From positions 62,001 through 126,000 of the forward strand of contig NZ_AUJX01000006.1 in the NCBI RefSeq assembly GCF_000424445.1: 64,000 bases of DNA. Direction: 5' to 3'. The DNA comes from Oribacterium sp. NK2B42. Lineage in GTDB: Bacteria; Bacillota; Clostridia; Lachnospirales; Lachnospiraceae. The first letter of the stretch is position 1; every line of letters starts with the position of its first letter. Under the pieces are notes generated by a model. That model was given only the letters and a program-made list of their open reading frames with translations. It was not told where the DNA came from and searched no databases. A program made the translations under genes and the position numbers. Below are positions 1 through 8,270 of this stretch, in pieces.

Positions 1-645
1 AAGATCGGAAACGAGGGTGTGAAGGAAGAGCTTCTTTCACTCGGATATAAAGAGGAATTCATCGACAGGTATCAGACACTTCTCGAAAGCATCGGTACAG
101 AAGCTAAGGACATCCGTTCACTTGGCGAGAAGCTGAAAGACGTTCTTCCCGAAAGCGTAACAAAGAACCTTGCCGAGATAGTAGAAGCAGTTGCAAAGGT
201 AAAGAGTGTTAAGGTTAATGTTGAATTCGATCCTACTCTCGTTCGCGGTATGGGCTACTATACCGGACCTATCTTCGAGATCCGTGCCGAAGGCTTCGGC
301 GGTTCAGTTGGCGGCGGCGGAAGATACGACAAGATGGTAGGAAAGTTTACAGGACAGGATACACCGGCTGTCGGATTCTCCATCGGTTTCGAGCGTATCA
401 TCACAATCATGCTGGATGCAGACGAGCATGTTCCGGGAGAGAACAGGAAGACCGCATTCCTTCTTGACAAAAACCTTGATGCAGAGAAGACTGCCGAGGC
501 TCTCAATGAAGCCATGGAGCTTCGCGCTAAGGGTGAGACAGTTCTGGTTTCCCGTATGAACAAGAACAAAAAGTTCCAGAAGGAACAGCTCACACAGGAA
601 GGCTACACAGAGTTCAGGGAGTTTTACCGGGACGCTCTTAATTAA
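1..645 (+). CDS. hisS: Histidyl-tRNA synthetase, C-terminal part
   Basis: This is the end of a class II aminoacyl-tRNA synthetase that charges tRNA-His in the cytoplasm. The frame is open to base 1, so the gene begins before the window. The signature [16 protein letters not shown] of the histidine pocket is visible, followed by the glycine-rich GGGGRYD loop and class II motif 3 ([11 protein letters not shown]). The last third fits the small anticodon-binding domain. aspS follows in the same direction after a gap of about 175 bp, a common Firmicute pairing. Nothing in the visible part looks damaged. Confidence 0.95.
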   Translation, partial: KIGNEGVKEELLSLGYKEEFIDRYQTLLESIGTEAKDIRSLGEKLKDVLPESVTKNLAEIVEAVAKVKSVKVNVEFDPTLVRGMGYYTGPIFEIRAEGFGGSVGGGGRYDKMVGKFTGQDTPAVGFSIGFERIITIMLDADEHVPGENRKTAFLLDKNLDAEKTAEALNEAMELRAKGETVLVSRMNKNKKFQKEQLTQEGYTEFREFYRDALN

Positions 646-821
646 AAGCACCTATTAAATCGTTTTTTGCTTTATTGTTTAAATGTCATCCCGCATATCG
701 TTTTATGCGAGGTACCAATTTAACAGATAGTACTGTCGTCTAAACCGGGCGGCATTTACATAGATGAGAAGCCTGAACATTGGACAACTCATCATTAATT
801 AATAATACAGAGGTAATACTT

Positions 822-2642
822 ATGGCAGAGTCAATGAAAGGTCTGCACAGAACGTGCAGATGTACAGAGCTTGATGAATCATTTATCGGAAAAGAAGTGA
901 CCATGATGGGCTGGGTTCAGAAATCCAGAAACAAGGGTGGTCTTATCTTCACAGATCTTCGTGATCGTTCCGGAATCTTACAGATCATTTTTGAGGAAGC
1001 AGACTGCGGCAAAGAGGTATTTGAGAAGGCAGCAAAGCTTCGTTCAGAGTTCGTAATTGCAGTAACCGGTATCGTTCGTTCCCGTGGCAAGGACGCCAAC
1101 AAGGACATGAAGACCGGTTCCATCGAAATCTCAGCAAGATCACTTCGTATCCTTTCCGAATCAGAGACTCCGCCATTCCCTATCGAGGACGGAATCACAA
1201 CAAATGAGAATGTCCGTCTCAAGTACAGATATCTCGACCTCAGAAGACCTGAGCTTGCACAGCGTATCATGACCCGTGCGAAGCTTGCCTTCTGCATCCG
1301 TAAGTTCATGATGGATAACGGCTTCCTTGAGATCGAGACTCCAACACTTATCAAGTCAACACCTGAAGGCGCAAGAGATTTCCTTGTACCTTCACGTATG
1401 CACCACGGTTCTTTCTACGCTCTTCCGCAGTCACCGCAGCTTCTTAAGCAGCTTCTCATGGTATCCGGCTTTGACCGTTACTTCCAGCTTGCAAGATGCT
1501 ATCGTGACGAGGATCTCCGTGCAGACCGTCAGCCGGAGTTCACACAGGTAGATATGGAGCTTTCCTTCGTAGACGTTGATGACGTTATCGAAGTAAATGA
1601 GAGACTCCTTCAGTACATCTTTAAGGAGATCTGCAATGTAGACATTGAGCTTCCTATCCGCCGCATGAAGTGGATAGATGCCATGAACAGCTACGGTTCA
1701 GACAAGCCTGATATGCGTTTCGAGATGCTTCTTCAGGATGTTACCGAGGCTGTTAAGGATTGTGGTTTCGCCGTATTCGCAAACTGCGCTAAGGACGGCG
1801 GTGTGATCAAGGGTCTCAATGTTAAGGGCCAGGCAAAGATGCCTCGTAAGCAGATTGACAAGTACACAGAGTTCGTTAAGGGCTATGGCGCAAAGGGTCT
1901 TGCTTACCTTGCAATCAACGAGGATGGTACTTACAAGTCCTCCTTCGCAAAGTTCATGACAGAAGAAGAGCTTAAGGCTCTTGTTGATGCAATGGGCGGT
2001 CAGCCGGGCGATATGCTCATGATCGTTTCAGATACAAAGAAGACTACTGTATGGAATTCCCTCGGAGCACTTCGTCTCCAGCTTGGTGCAGACCTCGAGC
2101 TTATCGACAGAAGCGCATGGAAGTTCCTTTGGGTTACTGAGTTCCCTATGTTCGAGTGGTCAGAGGAGCTTGACAGATTCCAGGCTATGCATCATCCGTT
2201 CACAATGCCTATGGATGAGGATCTTCCTCTGGTTGATACAGATCAGGGCGCAGTTCGTGCAAAGGCTTATGATATCGTTCTTAACGGTACAGAGCTTGGC
2301 GGTGGTTCAGTTCGTATCCACCAGGCAGACGTACAGGAAAAGATGCTTGAGAAGCTTGGCTTCACACCTGAAAAGGCAAACGAGCAGTTTGGATTCCTTA
2401 TGCAGGCCTTCAAGTACGGCGTTCCGCCTCACGCAGGTCTTGCTTACGGTCTTGACCGTCTTGCCATGTGGATGGTTGGATCAGACACTATCCGTGATGT
2501 TATCGCCTTCCCGAAGGTTAAGGATGGTTCAGATCCCATGATGGAAGCTCCGGCTCCCGTATTTGATGAGCAGCAGCTCGTAGATCTCGGAATCGCAGTT
2601 GTTCCTGACGAGAAGCCTGAAGAATCCGTAGAAGAAAACTGA
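822..2642 (+). CDS. aspS: Aspartyl-tRNA synthetase
   Basis: A 606-residue class II synthetase that charges tRNA-Asp (possibly also tRNA-Asn; this was not tested). The order is an N-terminal OB-fold anticodon domain (GWVQ near residue 30), the catalytic core with motif 2 (RCYRDEDLRADRQPEF), an inserted bacterial GAD-type domain, and motif 3 (GLAYGLDRLAMW) near the C-terminus. I chose ATG 822 because AGAGG precedes it by a normal spacing and MAES fits the family N-terminus; an in-frame upstream start at 780 would add a 14-residue non-family leader. Length is normal for the bacterial type. Confidence 0.95.
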   Translation: MAESMKGLHRTCRCTELDESFIGKEVTMMGWVQKSRNKGGLIFTDLRDRSGILQIIFEEADCGKEVFEKAAKLRSEFVIAVTGIVRSRGKDANKDMKTGSIEISARSLRILSESETPPFPIEDGITTNENVRLKYRYLDLRRPELAQRIMTRAKLAFCIRKFMMDNGFLEIETPTLIKSTPEGARDFLVPSRMHHGSFYALPQSPQLLKQLLMVSGFDRYFQLARCYRDEDLRADRQPEFTQVDMELSFVDVDDVIEVNERLLQYIFKEICNVDIELPIRRMKWIDAMNSYGSDKPDMRFEMLLQDVTEAVKDCGFAVFANCAKDGGVIKGLNVKGQAKMPRKQIDKYTEFVKGYGAKGLAYLAINEDGTYKSSFAKFMTEEELKALVDAMGGQPGDMLMIVSDTKKTTVWNSLGALRLQLGADLELIDRSAWKFLWVTEFPMFEWSEELDRFQAMHHPFTMPMDEDLPLVDTDQGAVRAKAYDIVLNGTELGGGSVRIHQADVQEKMLEKLGFTPEKANEQFGFLMQAFKYGVPPHAGLAYGLDRLAMWMVGSDTIRDVIAFPKVKDGSDPMMEAPAPVFDEQQLVDLGIAVVPDEKPEESVEEN

Positions 2643-2786
2643 TTTTTCGTTCGAACGGGATTTTTTCTCCCGCTCGGCTATAAGTGTCATGGATAATAAA
2701 GATTTGCCCGGTAATCAGCCGGCGGACTATGCTTTTTTTAACATGAACTGCTTAGAATAGAAGTGAATTTTATATGAACTTTACGG

Positions 2787-2826
2787 CCGAGACTTGCATC
2801 ATATGCCAGTCTCGGTTTATTCTATT
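2787..2826 (+). terminator. Rho-independent terminator after aspS
   Basis: CCGAGACT (2787-2794) pairs perfectly with AGTCTCGG (2808-2815) and is followed by a T-rich run. It lies about 145 bp after aspS and just before the next gene. Confidence 0.75.
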
Positions 2827-2857
2827 AATGACTAAACTCGAGAGAGAGGACATACTA

Positions 2858-3505
2858 GTGACAAAAGAACAATTCCTCCATGATTTAACGGTGCAGCTCA
2901 ATCTCAACGTATCCGATCAGATCATACGTGAACAGCTTGCTTACTATGACAACTATATCAGCGGCGAAGTAAGTAAGGGAAGATCAGAATCGGAAGTGGT
3001 TGAGGAATTAGGCTCTCCGAGACTCCTTGCAAAAACCATTATCGATACTGCAGAGGCAGCGGGGGATCCTGTTGCAAATCAGGACGAAGAAATCAGAGGA
3101 ACCATAGATACAGAACCTTATTCTGACGCCCTTGAGTTCGAAAGAGATAAATCCTACAGAAATGCCGAAAGTTCATCCTACTCAGAGTCTGAAAACGATG
3201 AGCCTAAGCAAGGTTATCAGGATGAGAACCGTCGTGAGCAGAAGAGTTATTCGGAAGAAGGCACAAGGAACGACAACAACCGTTCCGGTTTCGGTGACTT
3301 CTTCAGAGGTGAAAAAAGCGGTAATTACGGACATATTTTCAGCACCGGCGGCTGGGGTTGTCTCATTGCCTTTATCATCTTCTTCCTCATACTTGAAGTG
3401 ATTATAAACGTTGTGGGCGGTATTCTGTACATCCTGTCACCGTACCTACCTACAATAATGGTAGCCTTCTGTATTGTTTGGCTGATAAACAAATTTTTAC
3501 GATAA
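2858..3505 (+). CDS. DUF1700-like membrane protein
   Basis: A 215-residue protein. The N-terminal 65 residues (MTKEQFLHDL, then GRSESEVVEELGSPRLLA) match the helical domain of DUF1700/HAAS-type proteins, which often sit beside PadR regulators; no PadR gene is seen here. A polar, acidic and Ser-rich linker of about 90 residues follows, then two hydrophobic segments at the C-terminus that should span the membrane. I prefer GTG 2858 with GAGAGAGGA upstream; an in-frame ATG at 2774 would start inside the preceding terminator. It is a single gene between two terminators. The function is unknown. Confidence 0.7.
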   Translation: MTKEQFLHDLTVQLNLNVSDQIIREQLAYYDNYISGEVSKGRSESEVVEELGSPRLLAKTIIDTAEAAGDPVANQDEEIRGTIDTEPYSDALEFERDKSYRNAESSSYSESENDEPKQGYQDENRREQKSYSEEGTRNDNNRSGFGDFFRGEKSGNYGHIFSTGGWGCLIAFIIFFLILEVIINVVGGILYILSPYLPTIMVAFCIVWLINKFLR

Positions 3506-3513
3506 TCATGGAT

Positions 3514-3566
3514 GACGGATTTGTTATGCTGAGATTAAAATCCACGCATTCAGATCCGTCTTTTTT
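3514..3566 (+). terminator. Terminator after DUF1700-like gene
   Basis: GACGGAT (3514-3520) pairs with ATCCGTC (3554-3560), followed by six T. The loop is long, so other inner pairing is likely. Confidence 0.65.
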
Positions 3567-3589
3567 AATAGAAGCAGAAAAGGAAAAAT

Positions 3590-4786
3590 ATGAAAACATT
3601 CGAATTAGTAGCTCCCTGCCATTTTGGTCTTGAAGCGGTAACAAAAAAAGAAGTCATCGACCTCGGCTATGATATCACAACCGTAACCGACGGACGTGTA
3701 GGCTTCATAGGCGATGCCGATGCCATCTGCCGTGCAAACATTTTCATGCGTACACCTGAAAGAATCCTTCTTAAGGTTGGTTCTTTTAAGGCTGAAACCT
3801 GGGAAGAGCTGTTCCAGGCAACCAAAAAGCTTCCATGGGAGGAGTACATTCCTGTAGACGGCAGCTTCTGGGTAACAAAGGCAAGCTCCGTTAAGTCAAA
3901 GCTTTTCTCTACCAGAGACATTCAGTCCATCATGAAGAAGGCTATGGTTGCAAGGCTGGGCGAACATTTCGGCATTTCCCAGTTTGAAGAGCACGGTGCA
4001 AAATATCCGGTTAGAGTCTTTGCCTATAAGGATGAATTTACAGTTTGTCTCGACACCTCAGGTGAGTCTCTCCACAAGAGAGGCTATCGCCTGAAGCAGG
4101 GCCTTGCTCCTATCACAGAGACTCTTGCGGCAGCCCTCCTTATGCAGTCAGGCTGGAACAGAAACCATGCACTGGTTGATCCTATGTGCGGTTCCGGAAC
4201 CTTCGTTATCGAGGCAGCCATGATGGCCGCAAACATTGCCCCGGGTATGGACAGAGCCTTCATCTCCGAGACCTGGACCAACTTCATCGACAAGAAGCTT
4301 TGGTACAATGCTTTCGACGAAGCGAATGAGATGGTTGACACTCAGCTTCTCGAAACCGGCATGACAGCTGAAGGAAAGAAGATCGACATCCAGGGCTATG
4401 ACATTAACCCTGATGTCATTCCGGTAGCGAGAGAGAATGCGGAGCGCGCCGGAGTTGACAAGATCATCCACCTTCAGGTACGTGATCTTGCGGACTTCTC
4501 ACACAGCGGAAAGGCAGGCTACATCATCACAAACCCGCCTTACGGCGAGCGTATCGAGGACAAGAGAAATCTTCCCATGCTTTACACAGAGCTTAAGGAA
4601 GCTTACCAGGGTCTCGATAGCTGGGCCATGCATGTCATCACCGCCTGGGAGGATTCCGAGAAGTACCTCGGCAAGGCTGACAAGAACCGTAAGATCTACA
4701 ACGGCATGATGAAAACATACTTCTACTCATATACGGGCAGGATGGTAAACCAGAATAAGCCGCATGATTTTGAGAAAAAAGCTTGA
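3590..4786 (+). CDS. THUMP-domain class I RNA methyltransferase (RlmL N-part/YpsC type)
   Basis: A 398-residue enzyme predicted to methylate rRNA (a guanine N2 in 23S rRNA in characterised relatives) using S-adenosylmethionine. An N-terminal ferredoxin-like/THUMP region (about residues 1-160) precedes a Rossmann methyltransferase with motif I DPMCGSGTFVIEAA and catalytic motif IV NPPYGER. AAGGAAAAAT precedes ATG 3590. Its last 25 codons are duplicated at the far end of the mobile element, so the present 3' end was at least partly supplied by the element. The encoded C-terminus ends in DFEKKA and looks intact, meaning the insertion preserved the gene. Confidence 0.88.
   Translation: MKTFELVAPCHFGLEAVTKKEVIDLGYDITTVTDGRVGFIGDADAICRANIFMRTPERILLKVGSFKAETWEELFQATKKLPWEEYIPVDGSFWVTKASSVKSKLFSTRDIQSIMKKAMVARLGEHFGISQFEEHGAKYPVRVFAYKDEFTVCLDTSGESLHKRGYRLKQGLAPITETLAAALLMQSGWNRNHALVDPMCGSGTFVIEAAMMAANIAPGMDRAFISETWTNFIDKKLWYNAFDEANEMVDTQLLETGMTAEGKKIDIQGYDINPDVIPVARENAERAGVDKIIHLQVRDLADFSHSGKAGYIITNPPYGERIEDKRNLPMLYTELKEAYQGLDSWAMHVITAWEDSEKYLGKADKNRKIYNGMMKTYFYSYTGRMVNQNKPHDFEKKA
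4707..4782 (+). repeat. attL: left copy of 76 bp direct repeat
   Basis: Identical to 49127-49202. It encodes the C-terminal residues TYFYSYTGRMVNQNKPHDF and onward of the RNA methyltransferase. Similarity continues weakly past the stop codon (a shared ACGTGGGTTT and a related terminator), so the element carries a mimic of the gene end. The crossover point lies somewhere in the repeat and cannot be fixed from sequence. Confidence 0.88.
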
Positions 4787-4820
4787 AATTACGTGGGTTT
4801 TTAGACCCTAAGGTTAACTA

Positions 4821-4868
4821 AAAGTACTTCAAAAGTATCTATCAGGTACCGGAGAAGTACTATTATTT
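4821..4868 (+). terminator. Terminator-like hairpin after attL
   Basis: AGTACTTC (4823-4830) pairs with GAAGTACT (4854-4861), followed by ATTATTTT. It is a degraded relative of the terminator at 49242-49286 beyond attR and probably replaces it for the methyltransferase gene in the integrated state. Confidence 0.55.
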
Positions 4869-4923
4869 TGGCCGGATTTGGGGTAAAAATTGGCCGGATT
4901 TTGGCCGGATTTTGGTCGGAAAA
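4868..4923 (+). repeat. Left arm-type integrase sites (TTGGCCGGATTT repeats)
   Basis: Three copies of TTGGCCGGATTT start at 4868, 4890 and 4901, and a weaker one (TTGGTCGGAAAA) at 4912, so the spacing is 11 or 22 bp. The same motif recurs inside the right end at 49035 and 49057 in the same orientation. Short direct repeats inside both ends beside an integrase gene fit arm-type binding sites for the integrase N-terminal domain. Confidence 0.6.
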
Positions 4924-5000
4924 AAATACCCCTATAAATTTTTTAAATATCAATGAATTCACAACATATTATCTAAAAAGAGAAATATGGAGGAATTCAA

Positions 5001-6344
5001 ATGATTATTAATGAACTTGTTCATAGCGAATTTAAGTTTAGCAAGGATGGTAAAAGGGAGCGTTGTCGCGCTACATTTTATTTTGCGGATGGTTCGAGTC
5101 AACGTTTGTCAGGGTCGGGAAAACCCAGCAAGAGCCACAAAGAATGTATACAGGCTATACTCGAAAAAGCTGAAATAGAACAGGATAAGATCATTTATGG
5201 TCAGAAAGTAGCAAACGGTGAAATCACACTTGCAGAAGCAGTTTTAAATGAACTCAAGCTTAAAAAAGATCAATATGATGTTGCTAGAAAAAAACAGAAA
5301 GTTGTTGATGAAACCATTGAAATGGTAGAACGTGCATGTAAGACGTTTATCATCGATGCGGAAATTGGGAAAAAGCAGGTCAATATGCTATTTAAACCAG
5401 AACTTATGGTATGGAGGAACAGCCTCTCGAAAGAAATGTATGAAATACATAGAATGACCGAAAGCCAGATTGCCAGCTATAATCGTGCTGAAAAAAAAGC
5501 AATGGCTGCTAAGACAAAGGAAGAAGCAGATGCAATCTTATTTGGATTAAAGCGTCCTGAATTCAGACATTACAGCGCCTCTTATATAAACAGAGCTATT
5601 CGAGTTGTAAAAGATGTTGTTAACAAGTTGTATGAGAACTCAAAAGATCCGTCTCCGGCAGCAAACCTCAGTATTTATAAGGTTGTAGCGGAAGCAAAAA
5701 CTGAGGATGATTTCCTTATAGGTGAAGAGTTTCCTCAATTTGTACGCTTTCTCATGACAAAGTATCGGACAAAATATCCTTACAATCGCCGCAGAAAGAT
5801 CTTAGTTCCTGTATATGCTGCATTATTCTTGGTGTCTATGGCAACAGGAATCCGTCCTGGCGAGGCATTGGCCCTTCGTAAGCGTGACTTTGACCCTGAA
5901 ACTGAAACCCTGTATATTCAGCGTACAGGCGAACACGAGGATGGACGAACAAAGACAAAGAATTCCGAAGATTTCGTTCCTGTGGCTTCATTTGGGTTAA
6001 CGGTGTTAAATGAACTTTGTGCCGTAAAAAATGATGATGATCTGTTGTTCCCAAACCTTGCAGGTGAACTGTTATCCAGAGGGAATACAAACAATCTACT
6101 TAAAAAATGGTTGGCAGAAGCAGGAATTAACAAAAAGCTGCATCCTCATTCTTTTAGAGGTAGTCTCGCTGTATACATTATAGATAATTACAATGGTCCC
6201 ACTGAGGAGGCCATAGAACGTGCCGCCGATATTCTTAGAGATGAACCTGCTACAGTGAGAAAGTACTACTATACTCTTACCCAACGTAGCAAGGACGAAA
6301 AAATTGAGCGGAAAAAGGAAATAATGCGTAATTTAAAATTTTAA
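5001..6344 (+). CDS. int: Tyrosine recombinase (element integrase)
   Basis: A 447-residue site-specific recombinase expected to integrate and excise this element at the methyltransferase 3' end. The N-terminal 60 residues resemble an arm-binding domain, residues about 75-215 form the helical core-binding domain, and the C-terminal part is catalytic. Catalytic residues visible are Arg285 (TGIRPGEAL), the HxxR box HSFR (His383, Arg386) and a Tyr in RKYYYTL (422-424), one of which should be the nucleophile. GGAGG precedes ATG 5001. It is the first gene inside attL and reads inward, a standard position. Confidence 0.88.
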   Translation: MIINELVHSEFKFSKDGKRERCRATFYFADGSSQRLSGSGKPSKSHKECIQAILEKAEIEQDKIIYGQKVANGEITLAEAVLNELKLKKDQYDVARKKQKVVDETIEMVERACKTFIIDAEIGKKQVNMLFKPELMVWRNSLSKEMYEIHRMTESQIASYNRAEKKAMAAKTKEEADAILFGLKRPEFRHYSASYINRAIRVVKDVVNKLYENSKDPSPAANLSIYKVVAEAKTEDDFLIGEEFPQFVRFLMTKYRTKYPYNRRRKILVPVYAALFLVSMATGIRPGEALALRKRDFDPETETLYIQRTGEHEDGRTKTKNSEDFVPVASFGLTVLNELCAVKNDDDLLFPNLAGELLSRGNTNNLLKKWLAEAGINKKLHPHSFRGSLAVYIIDNYNGPTEEAIERAADILRDEPATVRKYYYTLTQRSKDEKIERKKEIMRNLKF

Positions 6345-6419
6345 ATATATTTTTTTCGTTTTCTTGAAAAAACTATACATATTGTTCTTAAAAGATATTA
6401 ATGAAAAAGGAGAACAAAA

Positions 6420-6587
6420 ATGTATAGAGATTCTACCAAGGTTCAGGTGCATGTTTATGTTACAAGGAGCGAGAAAAAACTATTGAAGGAACTGGCCGCA
6501 GCCCATGGTCTTAATGTTAGCAACTATTTTAAAATGCTGGCGTATAATGATAAAGCACGAATGGAAATGCTAATAAAGCAAAAATGA
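6420..6587 (+). CDS. Small ribbon-helix-helix-like protein
   Basis: A 55-residue ORF with a good ribosome site (AAAGGAGAACAAAA then ATG). The pattern KVQVHVYVTRSEKKLLKELA followed by a helix with NVSNYFKML is like an Arc/MobC-type ribbon-helix-helix domain: one beta strand and two helices. Such proteins bind DNA as dimers, as repressors or relaxosome helpers. It lies 75 bp after the integrase gene in the same direction, so a role in controlling integration or excision is possible but unproven. Confidence 0.6.
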   Translation: MYRDSTKVQVHVYVTRSEKKLLKELAAAHGLNVSNYFKMLAYNDKARMEMLIKQK

Positions 6588-6767
6588 AAAGTAAACTTCC
6601 CATTAATCCTATGAAGAGGTAGCGACGGCATCAAAACAGATCATGAATAAATACGAAAAGGCGATTCGATTGTTAGTCCATTCATAAGTAAACTCCCGGC
6701 AAACTCGTATTGATGTCAAAAGCACATTCACTTTATCATAAAAATTAATGAAGTTTCTCTATAAAAC
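6588..6767. other. Intergenic region, no gene seen
   Basis: No credible ORF. It contains two similar short segments (AAGTAAACTTCCC near 6590 and AAGTAAACTCCC near 6687) that may be remnants of an insertion sequence end; nothing else is supported. Confidence 0.4.
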
Positions 6768-6795
6768 TTGACAATCATATTTAATTTGATAAACT
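6768..6795 (+). promoter_or_regulatory. Promoter of putative RNA antitoxin
   Basis: A -35 box TTGACA (6768-6773) and a -10-like TAAACT (6790-6795) are separated by 16 bp and point toward the terminator and toxin downstream. Confidence 0.6.
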
Positions 6796-6801
6796 TACAG
6801 A

Positions 6802-6894
6802 CAAGTGGAGCGTCCTGCCGATAAGTGGACTTCGAAAATGGGTATAAGAAATTATACTATGAGGGGACTGTAAGCAGTCCTCTCTTTATTTTTT
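6802..6894 (+). ncRNA. Putative type III antitoxin RNA with terminator
   Basis: In type III toxin-antitoxin loci a short repeat RNA and a leaky terminator lie directly upstream of the ToxN-type gene. Here a promoter, a short transcript with a doubled motif (ACAAGTGGA at 6801 and ATAAGTGGA at 6821, 20 bp apart), a small hairpin GTATAA-GAAA-TTATAC (6842-6857) and a terminator (GAGGGGACTG/CAGTCCTCTC at 6861-6884 then T-rich) stand in that order, 13 bp before the toxin ATG. The repeat content is minimal for the family, and the doubled motif also resembles IS21-type end repeats, so the antitoxin call is an inference from position. Confidence 0.5.
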
Positions 6895-6907
6895 ACAAGG
6901 AATAAGC

Positions 6908-7489
6908 ATGACGAATGAATTTAAATTGTATAAAGTGTTGCCAAAATATATAAACGCTTTGAGGGACGAAACTAACGGTGGAGACTCAACTATATACAGA
7001 GTTGATGGTAAGGAAAGTCGTCCGTTTGTAGGTATTGTTGCCGTGATAAATGGATATAACTACTTTGTTCCGTTGACCAGTTATAAGCCACGGTTTCATT
7101 ATTTAACAAATAAAGAGCCTGACTTTATGCCGATATACAGATGTGGAAAGATGGTTTCTGCGTTGGAATTTAATAAGATGATACCTGTTCCGCTAAATCA
7201 GATAAGACCTCTCGACACCGAAATTAGAAAGCACGACCCCGAAGGGAGAAGACAGGCAAAGGAACTCCGTATTTACGAGGAAATATGGTGTAACAATCAT
7301 GCCAAAGAAATTAAAAGTAAAGCATTGTTACTATACAAATTGTACGCCGAAAAGGATGAATCCTATAAAAATATAAAATACTGTGTTCGGAATATGAAAA
7401 ACAGCATCCTGCACAACACAAATAAAAATCCCACCAATGTACTTTTAAGTACAGAGATGGGATTTTTTATGTCATTTTGTCTTGGTTAA
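6908..7489 (+). CDS. ToxN/AbiQ-family type III endoribonuclease toxin
   Basis: A 193-residue protein. Residues 40-60 (FVGIVAVINGYNYFVPLTSY) match the conserved core of ToxN, AbiQ and CptN ribonucleases, which cut mRNA unless held by a repeated RNA and which act in plasmid maintenance or phage abortive infection. ACAAGGA precedes the ATG. The last 20 or so codons run through a perfect terminator hairpin (7425-7468) and encode an atypical tail (MGFFMSFCLG), so the original stop was probably lost and the protein is longer than most relatives (about 165-175). Whether the toxin is still active is unknown. Confidence 0.72.
   Translation: MTNEFKLYKVLPKYINALRDETNGGDSTIYRVDGKESRPFVGIVAVINGYNYFVPLTSYKPRFHYLTNKEPDFMPIYRCGKMVSALEFNKMIPVPLNQIRPLDTEIRKHDPEGRRQAKELRIYEEIWCNNHAKEIKSKALLLYKLYAEKDESYKNIKYCVRNMKNSILHNTNKNPTNVLLSTEMGFFMSFCLG
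7425..7468 (+). terminator. Terminator inside the 3' end of the toxin gene
   Basis: AAAATCCCA (7425-7433) pairs with TGGGATTTT (7458-7466), with an inner TGTACTT/AAGTACA stem and a T run. It overlaps the annotated end of the toxin frame. Confidence 0.7.
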
Positions 7490-7695
7490 TGATATCGAAT
7501 TTCTACTCAATACGAAAATAGGGTAGCTCTGTTCCTGCACAAGCAGGTGAACATAAAAAAAGAAACAAGCAACCCACTTAAGCAATAAGCCGTATGGTAA
7601 CAAACTCGTTTCTTCACTTAAGATATTACAATGGCTTTCAAAAAGTGTCAAATCTTTTCCATTAGACCAAATTCCCAATCCGTGTTATTATATTT
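7490..7695. other. Intergenic, no gene seen
   Basis: AT-rich with a small hairpin CCTGCACAAGCAGG near 7531-7544. No ORF with a ribosome site was found. Confidence 0.4.
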
Positions 7696-7912
7696 ATGCC
7701 GAGATATGCATATATGTCCCCTCATTTTTGAGACATCTGCATAAGGAGCTTGCAGCGGTGAGCGTTAATATTAACGTCATCGATAACAACCGCTCACATC
7801 GGCAGCACTCGTGATGGTATCGAAAGAGCCATCTATATACCATACAAGTGAAAGGCTTGTAACGCTGAGACGGCAGCATATTCAAAGACTTCGCTTTTGC
7901 GGAGTCTTTTTT
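7696..7912 (+). ncRNA. Candidate structured small RNA ending in a terminator
   Basis: About 215 nt without a credible ORF but rich in pairing: GACATxTGCAT-type pairing around 7700-7740, a long stem GTGAGCG/CGCTCAC (7758-7799 region), small hairpins GGTAT/ATACC and ACAAG/CTTGT, and then a perfect terminator AAGACT/AGTCTT with T run (7885-7912). I cannot assign it to a known RNA family. The promoter is weak or unclear (possible TATTAT at 7686). It could also be the leader of the downstream genes. Confidence 0.4.
7885..7912 (+). terminator. Terminator of candidate RNA
   Basis: AAGACTTCGC and GCGGAGTCTT pair around a TTTT loop and are followed by TTTT. Confidence 0.75.
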
Positions 7913-7976
7913 GATGCCTGAAACATAAAAACTGAAAATGTAGCAATCCCCAAAGCATATGTTTTGCATTTTGTCA

Positions 7977-8080
7977 AGCCCTCGCCCTCAAAAAAAAGAA
8001 CACCCCTTTTTTTCAAAAAAAATCGGGATGTTCTTGATTTTCATTTGTCAAGTGCTTAACTTAATAGCATTGGGTTTTCA
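7977..8080 (+). repeat. Approximately 100 bp segment, copy 1
   Basis: This segment aligns with 17906-18010 over its whole length. Both copies hold a hairpin-like A/T block, then an inverted motif resembling GTCAAG-TG-CTTGAC and a CATxGGGTTTT tail. Here the hairpin AAGAACA/TGTTCTT (7998-8034) is nearly perfect. Both copies precede small genes, so it may be a shared leader or promoter element. Confidence 0.5.
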
Positions 8081-8270
8081 GCCTGGTGGAGTTTGTCCTT
8101 TTGCTGTTCCTGAAGATATCCCGATATGGCTTGACGTATACGTTCATCCTTCAGGTGGGAACGAGTTCACTTCGGTAAAGATTACCCCTGATGAATTGGA
8201 AAGAATCACCGGCACTGTAGGTTGGTGTAATGTATGCAAAGGATGGGAAGAGGAGGAACAAAATGCTTAA
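8070..8270 (+). CDS. Hypothetical protein, 5' end uncertain
   Basis: Translation from GVCPFAVPEDIPIWLDVYV to the stop looks like real protein (no low-complexity bias, one CNVCKGW motif), but no ATG with a ribosome site precedes it; TTG 8070 is the nearest in-frame start and longer starts run into the AT-rich repeat. It ends inside the start of the glutaredoxin-like gene (8 bp overlap), suggesting the two were translated together. It may be an N-terminally truncated remnant. No family was recognised. Confidence 0.4.
   Translation: MGFQPGGVCPFAVPEDIPIWLDVYVHPSGGNEFTSVKITPDELERITGTVGWCNVCKGWEEEEQNA

Noticed and set aside
6588-6900. Complete IS21-type insertion sequence
   Set aside because: Only short end-like motifs are present; there is no istA or istB gene.
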